From positions 1-40,539 of the forward strand of contig JAMPGQ010000011.1 of the NCBI GenBank assembly GCA_023663825.1: 40,539 bases of DNA. Reading direction: 5' to 3'. Below, one piece after another: positions 33,302 through 40,539 of this stretch; the first letter of the stretch is position 1, and every line of letters begins with the position of its first letter. The position numbers and the translations under genes were made by a program. This stretch comes from Anaeroplasma bactoclasticum. GTDB lineage: Bacteria > Bacillota_I > Bacilli_A > Acholeplasmatales > Anaeroplasmataceae. Under the pieces are notes generated by a model that was given only the letters and a program-made list of their open reading frames with translations, was not told the origin of the DNA and made no database searches.

Positions 33302-33350
33302 AAAAGCCATTTATTTTTCGAAATCTGAAAAATAGATGGTTTTTGTTTAT
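33302..33350 (+). terminator. Long terminator hairpin after the exporter operon
   Basis: AAAAGCCATTTATTTTTC (33302-33319) pairs along 18 bases with 33327-33344 (two G-T pairs), followed by T-rich sequence. It separates the exporter operon from nusB. Confidence 0.85.
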
Positions 33351-33355
33351 TTAAA

Positions 33356-33384
33356 TTGAAGAGAAACGTTTTTTATGGTAAAAT
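33356..33384 (+). promoter_or_regulatory. Sigma-A promoter of the nusB operon
   Basis: TTGAAG (33356-33361), a 17-base spacer and TAAAAT (33379-33384), 34 bases before the nusB start. Confidence 0.7.
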
Positions 33385-33417
33385 GATAAGGAAGTAAAGA
33401 ATAAAGAGGTACGCTTT

Positions 33418-33807
33418 ATGAAAAGAGATGCAAGAATTAAGGCGATGCAAATTTTATATACATGTGATTTTCAAGGAATAGAAATAAAAGATGTTCTATC
33501 ATTGGAAGAAGAAATAGATGAGTTAGCTGTTACTTTAGCTGAGTTTTGTTCTGCGAATTTATCAAGAGTAGATGAACTAATTTCATCAACCTTAGAACGT
33601 TATACCATTGACCGTTTAAATTTAGTAGATAAGGCTATCATCCGTTTGGCTGTATCAGAAATGCTAGCAGGAAAAGAACCACGTCAGGTTATCATCAATG
33701 AAGCTTTAGAAATCACTAAGCTATATACAGATTTAGGGGATCATAAGGCAGTCAGCTTTAACAATCGATTGCTAGATAATATCAATAAGAAATTGAAGGT
33801 TGAATAG
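33418..33807 (+). CDS. nusB: Transcription antitermination factor NusB
   Basis: 129 residues, all-helical. 'RRDARIKAMQILYTCDFQG'-type N-terminus and 'DKAIIRLAVSEMLAGKEPRQ' followed by 'VIINEALEITKLYTDLGDHK' and 'FNNRLLDNI' are the family signatures. NusB with NusE (S10) binds boxA RNA and supports rRNA transcription antitermination. AGAGGT precedes the ATG. It heads the run nusB-xseA-xseB-tlyA-recN, a gene order widely kept in Bacillota. xseA follows after one base. Confidence 0.95.
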   Translation: MKRDARIKAMQILYTCDFQGIEIKDVLSLEEEIDELAVTLAEFCSANLSRVDELISSTLERYTIDRLNLVDKAIIRLAVSEMLAGKEPRQVIINEALEITKLYTDLGDHKAVSFNNRLLDNINKKLKVE

Positions 33808-33808
33808 A

Positions 33809-35017
33809 ATGGAAGAACGTTATTTAACTGTCACTGCTTTGACAAAATATATTAAGTATAAATTTGACCACGACCATCATTTAGAAGAGGTTTTGCTGGA
33901 GGGTGAGATTTCTAACTTTAAGCATAATTCTCGTGGGCATTTTTATTTTACATTAAAGGATGAAAATGCTAGTATTTCTGTCACAATGTTTTCAAGTTTT
34001 GCAAGACTAGTGAAGTTTGAACCTAAGGATGGAATGAAGGTTTTTGTAAAGGGAAATGTTACTGTCTATGAACCTTCTGGTACCTATCAAATTAATATTA
34101 GAGAAATGAAAAGTGATGGAGTAGGTGATTTATATCTTGCATTTCAAAAATTAAAAGCGGAGCTTGAGAAGGAAGGCTTGTTTGATCCAGAACACAAACA
34201 GAAGCTTCCTTTATTTCCACAATGTATTGGTGTTGTAACATCTCCTACAGGTGCTGCAATTAAGGACATTATTCATACTGTTGGAAGAAGATATCCTTTA
34301 ACTCGTATTATTTTATATCCTGCGATTGTCCAGGGAGAGGATGCCAAAGATAATGTGGTTGAACAAATTGAACTAGCCAATGAACAAGGACTATGTGATG
34401 TGTTAATTGTAGGCCGTGGTGGTGGTTCAATAGAAGATCTTTGGGCTTTTAATGAACGATGTGTAGCCATGGCAATTTACAATAGTAGTATTCCAATTAT
34501 CTCGGCTGTTGGTCATGAAATTGACTTTACAATTGCTGATTTTGTAGCAGATGTTCGAGCAGCTACTCCAACTGCTGCAGCAGAGCTTGCAACTCCGTCT
34601 TTAGAAATGCTTAAAGGAAATGTAGCTTATTACGTAGATCGTATGACAAAGCATATGAAGCAAATCTTAGAGAATGCAAGACTTCAAGTTGCAAATATGG
34701 ATAGAAGAATAGATTCTTTAAATCCATTATCTATGCTAGAACATAAGAAAAGAATATTGAAGGAATATACCAAACAGCTTACTCTTTTGATTCAACGTAT
34801 TCTTTTAGAAAAGAAAAGTGAATTTAAGATACTAGATGGTAAGCTTGGCGCTTTGAATCCACTTGCAATAATGGATAAGGGATATTCTATTAATAGCGTA
34901 GATGGTGTGATTATTACGGATGTCACAAAGGTAAAAAAGGATGATATTCTAATCACAAAGATGAAAAATGGTGAAATAAAAAGTAAAATCTTGGAGGTAA
35001 AGACAAATGGAAACTAA
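33809..35017 (+). CDS. xseA: Exodeoxyribonuclease VII large subunit
   Basis: 402 residues. An N-terminal OB-fold ('LLEGEISNFKHNSRGHFYFT', about 25-105) is followed by the catalytic region 'IGVVTSPTGAAIKDIIHTVG', 'VGRGGGSIEDLWAFNE' and 'ISAVGHEIDFTIADFVADVR', all family signatures, and a helical coiled C-terminus. Exonuclease VII degrades single-stranded DNA from both ends. The ATG at 33809 is matched by GAAGGT (33795-33800); the TTG at 33800 also in frame is less likely. The 3' end overlaps xseB by 11 bases. Confidence 0.97.
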   Translation: MEERYLTVTALTKYIKYKFDHDHHLEEVLLEGEISNFKHNSRGHFYFTLKDENASISVTMFSSFARLVKFEPKDGMKVFVKGNVTVYEPSGTYQINIREMKSDGVGDLYLAFQKLKAELEKEGLFDPEHKQKLPLFPQCIGVVTSPTGAAIKDIIHTVGRRYPLTRIILYPAIVQGEDAKDNVVEQIELANEQGLCDVLIVGRGGGSIEDLWAFNERCVAMAIYNSSIPIISAVGHEIDFTIADFVADVRAATPTAAAELATPSLEMLKGNVAYYVDRMTKHMKQILENARLQVANMDRRIDSLNPLSMLEHKKRILKEYTKQLTLLIQRILLEKKSEFKILDGKLGALNPLAIMDKGYSINSVDGVIITDVTKVKKDDILITKMKNGEIKSKILEVKTNGN

Positions 35018-35225
35018 GACATTTGAGGAAAATTTGAAGAAATTAGAAGAGATTGTTCGTAGTCTTGAAAATAAAGATATCACATTAGAAGATGCAGTAA
35101 AAAATTACACAACAGGGCTAGAGCTTTCTAAGACCTGTTATGACATCTTAAACACAAATGAACAGCTTGTTGTTCAAAAGATGACAGAAAGTGGACTTGT
35201 TGATTTCAGTAGTGATAAGGAATGA
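35007..35225 (+). CDS. xseB: Exodeoxyribonuclease VII small subunit
   Basis: 72 residues, normal length, forming two helices: 'TFEENLKKLEEIVRSLENKD' and 'ITLEDAVKNYTTGLELSKTC'. Several copies bind the C-terminal helices of XseA. TTGGAGGT lies inside the end of xseA. The start overlaps xseA and the stop overlaps tlyA (ATGA), so translation of all three is coupled. Confidence 0.95.
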   Translation: METKTFEENLKKLEEIVRSLENKDITLEDAVKNYTTGLELSKTCYDILNTNEQLVVQKMTESGLVDFSSDKE

Positions 35226-35974
35226 GACTAGATCTTTTTTTAGTGGAGCATAGCTACTATGATAGTAGAACTAAGGCACAAAAGGCAATAGAGGCTGGTG
35301 CTGTTAAGGTATTAGGTACTATCATTACAAAGTCTAATTATGAAGTTTCAATTGATGCAAATATAGAAATAATTAAAAAGACCAATCCTTATGTTTCAAG
35401 AGGTGGTTTAAAGCTTGAGGCAGCAATAGAAAGTTTTAAATTAGATTTTAAGAACAGAAAGGTTTTAGATATTGGCTCCTCAACTGGTGGCTTTACGGAT
35501 TGTGCATTAAAGCATGGTGCAGAGCTTGTTTATGCAGTAGATGTTGGAACGAATCAACTAGATTCTACTTTAAGAGGAAGAAAGGATATTGTTCTTTTGG
35601 AACAAACCAACATCTTAGAAGTAGATACTTTTCCAGTTGAATTTGATTTTATCGTAATGGATGTATCCTTTGTTAGTATTGAAAAAATTCTTCCAGCAGT
35701 AAACCGCTTCCTAAAAGAGGATACGACTTTTATTTGTTTAATTAAGCCTCAGTTTGAGGTAGGGAAAAGGTATATGAAGAATGGAATCGTTAAGGATAGA
35801 AGTCTTCATATTAAGGTTTTAGAACATGTTATAGCCCTGTTAGGAGAATATCATATGGGAGTTTCTAAATTGATTCCATCTCCTATATTAGGAGGAAGCG
35901 GAAATAAAGAATTTTTGGCTTGTATTAAAAGAGGTATTGATACAAGAATAAATGTTATAGAAGTATGTAAGTAG
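35222..35974 (+). CDS. tlyA: TlyA-family rRNA cytidine-2'-O-methyltransferase
   Basis: 250 residues. An S4 RNA-binding domain (1-60, 'MRLDLFLVEHSYYDSRTKAQ') is followed by the 'YVSRGGLKLEAAI' linker and a FtsJ/RrmJ-type methyltransferase domain with SAM motif 'VLDIGSSTGGFTDCAL', 'VYAVDVGTNQLD' and 'LIKPQFEVG'. TlyA proteins methylate 2'-OH groups of cytidines in 16S and/or 23S rRNA; older annotations call it haemolysin. The ATG overlaps the xseB stop (ATGA). recN follows after eight bases. Confidence 0.94.
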   Translation: MRLDLFLVEHSYYDSRTKAQKAIEAGAVKVLGTIITKSNYEVSIDANIEIIKKTNPYVSRGGLKLEAAIESFKLDFKNRKVLDIGSSTGGFTDCALKHGAELVYAVDVGTNQLDSTLRGRKDIVLLEQTNILEVDTFPVEFDFIVMDVSFVSIEKILPAVNRFLKEDTTFICLIKPQFEVGKRYMKNGIVKDRSLHIKVLEHVIALLGEYHMGVSKLIPSPILGGSGNKEFLACIKRGIDTRINVIEVCK

Positions 35975-35982
35975 GTGGAAGT

Positions 35983-37662
35983 ATGCTGAAAAGCTTAAGT
36001 GTAAGAAATTTTGCAATCATCGAAGATATTCATATTGATTTTAAAGAAGGAATGACTGTTTTGACTGGTGAAACAGGAGCAGGTAAATCTTTGATAATTG
36101 ATACAATTTCTCTTTTATTAGGTCAAAGAGCAGATAATGATATGATTCGTTATGGAGAAAAAAAGGCAACTATAATGGGCGTTTTTTCATACAAAAATGC
36201 AGAACTTGATGGACTTTTAACACGTTTTTCTATCCCTAAAGAATCTGAACTTACTATTATTAGAGAAATTCAAGACAATGGCAAAAATAGTATTAAACTC
36301 AATGAGGTTTCCATTAGTCTTACAATGCTTAAGCAAATCTCTAATTTCTTAGCAGATATTCATATTCAAAATGATACTTTTAAATTGTTAAATCAGGATT
36401 CATATTTATCTTTAATTTGTCCTAATCAAGACGCTTCCTATGATAAAATTGTTTCTAACTATATGATTGCTTATTCAAAGTATTTAGATGCTTATCATAA
36501 ATATGAGCATGTTGTTAAAGGGCAAAGGGAAAGTCAAGACCGGTTAGAATATATGGTTTATGAGCAAGCAGAATTAAAGAACTTAGGTCTTGTACCACAT
36601 ATTGATGAAACCTTAGCATCAGAAATTTCTAAGTTGGAAAATTATGATAAGATATTTTCTAATTTAAATGAAGCCTACACAAATTTAGAAAATAATTATT
36701 TTTCAATTGACTCCATTTTTGAGGCAGCAAACCATTTGAAAAAAATTTCTGACTTAGATCCTAGCTACCAAGAAGCATACGAAAAGGCACTGGATTGTTA
36801 TTACATATTAGATGAAATCAAAGGGAATCTTTCTACTCAAATTGGAAGGCTTGATTTTGATCAAGAGGAATTGAATGCAAAAATAGAACAACTAAATACG
36901 ATAGAAAAAGCAAAATCAAAATATAAAAAGAGTGTAGAAGAATTGAGTGATTATTTAAATCAAATCACTTTGCAAATTGATATGGTAAATAACTACGAGG
37001 ATGTTTTAAAACAAGCTAAAGATGAAGTCATATTCACACATAAAAATTTAGTAGATAAGGCAGTAAAGCTTTCTTCTTACAGAAAGAAAATAGCTAAAGA
37101 GCTTGAGACCGCGATCTTAAAGGAATGCCATGATTTAGATTTAGAGGATACAAGATTTGAAATTTATTTTAGCGATGTTTCCTTAGCAGATCCATTTCAA
37201 GCTGGAGTATTTATGGAAAATGGTATTGATTCCATTGACTTTATGATTAGTTTCAATCGAGGTGAGCCATTAAAATCTTTGCATAAGGTTGCCTCTGGCG
37301 GAGAAATGTCTAGAATTATGTTAGCTTTTAAAAGTTTCTTTGCTAGGAAATCCAATTTATCTTTGATGGTGTTTGATGAAATTGATACTGGAGTCTCAGG
37401 TGCAATAGCTAAAAAGATTGCATTAAAAATGCAGGCGATTTCTACATACAATCAAGTACTATGCATTACCCATTTGCCACAGGTAGCAGCTATGGGTGAT
37501 TCTCATATCCATATTTATAAGGAAATTGTTCAAGACAGAACAACCACTCGTTATAAATATTTGACATTTGATGAACGTGTTGAAGAAGTTGCATTAATGC
37601 TTTCAGGAGATAAGCTAAGCTTATATGCTTTAGAAGCTGCAAAAGCTATGCTAGGCAAATAA
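35983..37662 (+). CDS. recN: DNA repair ATPase RecN
   Basis: 559 residues. The SMC-like head is split by a coiled coil: Walker A GETGAGKS (29-36) at the N-terminus, long helical arms (about 150-370), then 'VASGGEMSRIMLAFKSFFAR' as the ABC signature, Walker B 'LSLMVFDEIDTGVSG' and 'VLCITHLPQVAAMGD'. RecN acts early in double-strand break repair, tethering DNA. Its final bases run into a terminator shared with the convergent HAD gene, which separates it from spoIVB, the usual next gene. Confidence 0.97.
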   Translation: MLKSLSVRNFAIIEDIHIDFKEGMTVLTGETGAGKSLIIDTISLLLGQRADNDMIRYGEKKATIMGVFSYKNAELDGLLTRFSIPKESELTIIREIQDNGKNSIKLNEVSISLTMLKQISNFLADIHIQNDTFKLLNQDSYLSLICPNQDASYDKIVSNYMIAYSKYLDAYHKYEHVVKGQRESQDRLEYMVYEQAELKNLGLVPHIDETLASEISKLENYDKIFSNLNEAYTNLENNYFSIDSIFEAANHLKKISDLDPSYQEAYEKALDCYYILDEIKGNLSTQIGRLDFDQEELNAKIEQLNTIEKAKSKYKKSVEELSDYLNQITLQIDMVNNYEDVLKQAKDEVIFTHKNLVDKAVKLSSYRKKIAKELETAILKECHDLDLEDTRFEIYFSDVSLADPFQAGVFMENGIDSIDFMISFNRGEPLKSLHKVASGGEMSRIMLAFKSFFARKSNLSLMVFDEIDTGVSGAIAKKIALKMQAISTYNQVLCITHLPQVAAMGDSHIHIYKEIVQDRTTTRYKYLTFDERVEEVALMLSGDKLSLYALEAAKAMLGK

Positions 37663-37663
37663 A

Positions 37664-37687
37664 AAAATAGGAAGTTATCCCTATTTT
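37664..37687. terminator. Bidirectional terminator between recN and the HAD gene
   Basis: AAAATAGG (37664-37671) pairs with CCTATTTT (37680-37687). The minus-strand stop codon (37681-37683) lies in the 3' arm. Confidence 0.8.
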
Positions 37688-38490
37688 GAATTTACAAATC
37701 GATTTAAAGCTTTGGCTACACCAGAGGATTCATTAGAGGTAGTGATGAAATTTGCTACCTTTTTTACTTCTGGAAAAGAGTTTTCCATAGCAACTCCAAC
37801 ACTTGCTTTTTCTATCATAGCTAAATCATTACCTGCATCTCCAATAGCCATCGTTTCTTCCATTTTTATGTCAAGATAAGATGCAAGAGCCTCTAATGCA
37901 GTTCCTTTATTTGTTATTTTATTTAAAAACTCTAAAAAGATGGAAGAAGATCGAACAACAGAATAAGTTTCATAATATTTTAAATTTAAATTTTTCATTG
38001 CATTATCTATGGCGGAGCCTTCTCCAACCATCATACATTTTAAAAATTCTTCATTATCCCCTACCATATTAAAATCTACAATATGATCAATAATTTTATT
38101 AATTCTAACCTCAACATCAGTATATGGATTATGTTCATCTGTAATAAGGTCTTCATTTTTCTTGAATGCATGGAAATAGGTTCCTAAGCGCTTTGACTCT
38201 ACATAAAGTTCTTTAACCATTTTTCCTGATATTGTTGTAGAAAATATGAGTTCCATTGTTTTTGTATTAAAAACTTTAGCGCCATTATAGCAAATCACAT
38301 AATCCTTATCTGAAACTAGATTAAGCTCTTTTAGCACAGGAAGAACGCCATTATAAGGTCTTCCAGTAGCAATTACGACTTTGCATCCATTCGCCTTTGC
38401 TTTTCTTATAGCAAGTTTGTTTTCATCAGATATCCGTTTTTGATTGTCGAAAAGTGTACCATCTAAATCTATTGTACATAGCTTAATCAT
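37681..38490 (-). CDS. HAD-superfamily Cof-type phosphatase (subclass IIB)
   Basis: 269 residues. Motif I 'IDLDGTLFD' has nucleophile D8 and acid D10. 'VVIATGRPYNGV' is motif II, and 'GTALEALASYLDIKMEETMA' followed by 'IGDAGNDLAMIEKA' carries the Lys region and motif III. The large cap between is the C2B type typical of Cof/YidA/YbiV sugar-phosphate and flavin phosphatases. Substrate unknown. GGTGAT precedes the ATG. It lies opposite to its surroundings, between recN and spoIVB, which are adjacent in Bacillus; it was probably inserted there. Confidence 0.9.
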   Translation of the reverse strand: MIKLCTIDLDGTLFDNQKRISDENKLAIRKAKANGCKVVIATGRPYNGVLPVLKELNLVSDKDYVICYNGAKVFNTKTMELIFSTTISGKMVKELYVESKRLGTYFHAFKKNEDLITDEHNPYTDVEVRINKIIDHIVDFNMVGDNEEFLKCMMVGEGSAIDNAMKNLNLKYYETYSVVRSSSIFLEFLNKITNKGTALEALASYLDIKMEETMAIGDAGNDLAMIEKASVGVAMENSFPEVKKVANFITTSNESSGVAKALNRFVNSK

Positions 38491-38517
38491 TATATCACCA
38501 ACACAATTATATCATAT

Positions 38518-38547
38518 TTGGTAAAAACTGGGTATATGAAATAGAAT
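38518..38547 (+). promoter_or_regulatory. Possible promoter of the spoIVB-like gene
   Basis: TTGGTA (38518-38523), an 18-base spacer and TAGAAT (38542-38547) resemble a sigma-A promoter. No clear sigma-F or sigma-G pattern was found by eye. Confidence 0.35.
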
Positions 38548-38582
38548 AAATTGAAGAAAATAAGAGATGTGGAGGTGTAAAA

Positions 38583-39581
38583 ATGAAAAAATTAATAGCC
38601 TTTATTAGTATGGTATTTTTAGCCTTAGGTTTATTTACAGCTCATGCCTATGAATTATCTAAGGATGATAAAATATATGTTGGTGGGCAGGCCATAGGAA
38701 TTAAGTTAAATACAGGTGTGCTTGTTGTTGGTTCATATGGAATACTTGAAAATGGTACAATCTATAAGCCATGGGAATCAGCTGGGATCACAGAAGGTGA
38801 CCAAATTATTAGTTTAAACAACATGCAAATAACAGATATAAAAAGTCTTTTAAAAGCCTTAGAACAAACTAGAGGTAAGGAATGTAGCATTGAATACAAA
38901 AGAAATAATGATATTATCAAGAAAAATATCACTCCAATGTATTCCTCAGATAGTTATTCATTAGGATTATATGTGAAGGATTCAATATTAGGTGTTGGGA
39001 CATTAACATATTATATCCAAGAAATCAATGCTTTTGGGAGCTTAGGGCATCAAATTACCTCAAAAGATTTCTATAGTGGAGAAATATATGAAGCCAAGGT
39101 AAATGAAATTATTAAACCAACTCGTAGTGAAGCAGGTGAAAAAAGAGCTAGCATTGATAGTAAATCTATTGGTAATGTAGAACAGAATACAAACACTGGT
39201 GTCCATGGATATACAAACTCTAATTTCGATTATAGTACGATGGAAGCTTTAGAAATGAAAACCAGAGACGAAATTCTTTTAGGAGAAGCTGAAATTTGGA
39301 CATGTATTAAGGGTAAGACTGTTGAAAAATATAAAATCAATATTACAGGTTTAGCTAAACAAAATAAGAAGGATATCAAAGGAATATCTTTCGAAGTAAC
39401 TGATGAGAAGCTTTTAGCTGAGACTGGTGGAATCATTCAAGGTATGTCTGGTTCTCCAATCATTCAAGACAATAAGATTATTGGTGCTGTAACTCATGTT
39501 CTAATCAATGATAGTAAAAAAGGATATGGAATTTATCTTGAATTTATGCTAGAAGATATGGGAATTATTATTGTAGAATAA
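38583..39581 (+). CDS. spoIVB: SpoIVB-like S55 serine peptidase with a PDZ-like domain
   Basis: 332 residues, shorter than the roughly 425 of B. subtilis SpoIVB. A signal or anchor helix (1-22, ending 'TAHA') is followed by a PDZ-like domain (about 45-118, 'AGITEGDQIISLNN') and the S55 peptidase domain. The probable triad is H156 ('SLGHQIT'), D274 and S289 in 'GMSGSPI'; D-to-Ser spacing (15) equals that reported in B. subtilis. SpoIVB is secreted from the forespore and triggers SigmaK processing by cutting SpoIVFA. GGAGGTG precedes the ATG. It sits near recN as in spore-formers, but spo0A does not follow. Confidence 0.88.
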   Translation: MKKLIAFISMVFLALGLFTAHAYELSKDDKIYVGGQAIGIKLNTGVLVVGSYGILENGTIYKPWESAGITEGDQIISLNNMQITDIKSLLKALEQTRGKECSIEYKRNNDIIKKNITPMYSSDSYSLGLYVKDSILGVGTLTYYIQEINAFGSLGHQITSKDFYSGEIYEAKVNEIIKPTRSEAGEKRASIDSKSIGNVEQNTNTGVHGYTNSNFDYSTMEALEMKTRDEILLGEAEIWTCIKGKTVEKYKINITGLAKQNKKDIKGISFEVTDEKLLAETGGIIQGMSGSPIIQDNKIIGAVTHVLINDSKKGYGIYLEFMLEDMGIIIVE

Positions 39582-39612
39582 AAAAGCTATCTTTCGATTC
39601 TTTTATCTGAAT

Positions 39613-39650
39613 AAAAAGCAAGAATGAAATATAAAAATTCTTGCTTTTTT
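39613..39650 (+). terminator. Rho-independent terminator
   Basis: AAAAAGCAAGAAT (39613-39625) pairs perfectly with ATTCTTGCTTTTT (39637-39649), followed by T. Confidence 0.9.
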
Positions 39651-39668
39651 GCTTCATTATGGTATAAT
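39641..39668 (+). promoter_or_regulatory. Probable promoter of the methyltransferase gene
   Basis: TTGCTT (39641-39646), a 16-base spacer and TATAAT (39663-39668), 28 bases before the start. The -35 box overlaps the preceding terminator stem. Confidence 0.55.
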
Positions 39669-39696
39669 TGTAACAACACTAATCAAGAGGTAACAT

Positions 39697-40476
39697 ATGT
39701 GCGTAATAAATGATAAAGAAGTTGTTTTGAATCAATACAAAAACACTACAAATTTGAATACAAGAATATCTATTCATGATAAATATTCTGTGAATAAGCA
39801 AGGATTTGGAAATTGGATTGTATCTTATTATCAAATTACCGAAAAGATGAGGATATTAGAACTTGGTTGTGGTACAGGAGATATGTGGAAAAATAATTTG
39901 AGGCTTATAAATAAATGTTTGGAGCTTGTCCTGACAGATATTTCAGAAGGAATGATTGAAGCTGCTCGCAAGAATATAGGAAATTTACATAATGTAACAT
40001 ACCAAGTTGTTGACATTCAAAATATTCCCTTTAAATCAAACAGTTTTGATATAATAATAGCGAATATGATGTTATATCATGTTCCAAATTTAAAAAAGGG
40101 ATTATCTGAGGTAAAAAGAGTTTTAAAAGGAGGAGGCAGTTTTTATTGTGCTACCTATGGTGAGCATGGAATTCTACAATATGTTGCCGAATTGCTAAAG
40201 CCTTATGGAGTAGAAGATAGTACAAATAAAAATTTTACCCTCCAAAATGGGAAGCAAATCCTTATGCAATATTTTACATCAATAGAAATGCAGGAATATA
40301 TTGATTCATTAGAAGTCACAAACATAGAAGATATGTTAGATTATTTAAACTCACTTGCTAGTATGACAAGTATTAGTAATATAAGTAGGGATGTTATTAA
40401 AAAGATTTTAGAACAAAATATGGTTGACGGTATTTTGAAAGTTCCAAAAGAATATGGAATGTTCATCTGTAAATAA
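39697..40476 (+). CDS. Class I SAM-dependent methyltransferase
   Basis: 259 residues. 'RILELGCGTGDMW' is the SAM motif I, 'LVLTDISEGMIEAAR' motif II, 'YQVVDIQNIPFKSNSFDIII' includes the motif III/IV region, and 'LKKGLSEVKRVLKGGGSFYC' the post-motif helix, as in the UbiE/Methyltransf_11 family. The substrate is not evident; the C-terminal 80 residues ('YLNSLASMTSISNISRDVIK') are helical and probably form the substrate lid. AGAGGT lies before the ATG. It occupies the place where spo0A is found in Bacillus. Confidence 0.88.
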   Translation: MCVINDKEVVLNQYKNTTNLNTRISIHDKYSVNKQGFGNWIVSYYQITEKMRILELGCGTGDMWKNNLRLINKCLELVLTDISEGMIEAARKNIGNLHNVTYQVVDIQNIPFKSNSFDIIIANMMLYHVPNLKKGLSEVKRVLKGGGSFYCATYGEHGILQYVAELLKPYGVEDSTNKNFTLQNGKQILMQYFTSIEMQEYIDSLEVTNIEDMLDYLNSLASMTSISNISRDVIKKILEQNMVDGILKVPKEYGMFICK

Positions 40477-40539
40477 ATTTCAAAGAATCGTTTTAAAACA
40501 TAAAAAAATATAGCTCAACTATACTTCATTTACGAAGAT

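Overview
The window reads as one contiguous piece of a low-GC Bacillota chromosome, most likely from an anaerobic gut member of the Bacilli/Erysipelotrichia side. The grounds are a very AT-rich sequence, strong GGAGG/GGTGAT ribosome binding sites, frequent GTG and TTG starts, TGA used as a stop, the order nusB-xseA-xseB-tlyA-recN-spoIVB that is characteristic of the phylum, a desulfoferrodoxin typical of anaerobes, and a large BspA-like leucine-rich-repeat lipoprotein typical of gut bacteria. The genus cannot be assigned from sequence reading alone.

Layout. 1-8.9 kb: a small GNAT protein, tRNA-Arg(CCG), a membrane protein, a fused ABC ATPase/permease followed by an ArsR-type regulator, a DUF5662-like protein, a PHP phosphoesterase, the ribosome-assembly GTPase EngB, a membrane-anchored protein whose C-terminus resembles ribosomal protein uL15, and a two-gene unit (membrane protein plus a small protein resembling the C-terminal domain of Met-tRNA formyltransferase). 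8.9-13.6 kb: a CPA2 antiporter (minus), a MATE exporter, a Nudix ADP-ribose pyrophosphatase and TmcAL (minus). 13.6-19.2 kb: an accessory-looking island, with a 614-base gap holding repeated hairpins and a MITE-like element, then a 1549-residue LRR surface lipoprotein containing long internal DNA repeats. 19.2-22.7 kb: oligoendopeptidase F, an unusual TcdA-type E1 enzyme fused to a patatin-like lipase, and a 56-residue cysteine-rich protein. 22.8-26.4 kb: isoprenoid genes, with dxs facing the ispH-uppS pair. 26.4-29.0 kb: desulfoferrodoxin, an alpha/beta hydrolase, a rubrerythrin-like helical protein and a membrane protein. 29.4-33.3 kb: a TetR-controlled ABC exporter operon. 33.4-40.5 kb: nusB-xseA-xseB-tlyA-recN, a HAD phosphatase (minus), SpoIVB and a methyltransferase.

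Functional links. Dxs and IspH are the first and last enzymes of the MEP isoprenoid pathway and UppS uses its products to make the undecaprenyl carrier for cell-wall synthesis. Desulfoferrodoxin and the rubrerythrin-like protein may serve oxidative stress defence. The TetR gene has a good promoter and an operator-like palindrome and leads into an ATPase and two overlapping permeases.

The points most worth a second look are the E1-patatin fusion; the uL15-like tail on a membrane-anchored protein; the stand-alone formyltransferase C-terminal-like protein; four convergent gene pairs whose shared terminator hairpins contain stop codons (both stops lie in one hairpin loop at dxs/ispH); an exact 30-base tandem repeat touching the dxs promoter; and the MITE-like insertion beside the LRR gene. 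No CRISPR array, complete insertion sequence, phage or classical defence operon was seen.
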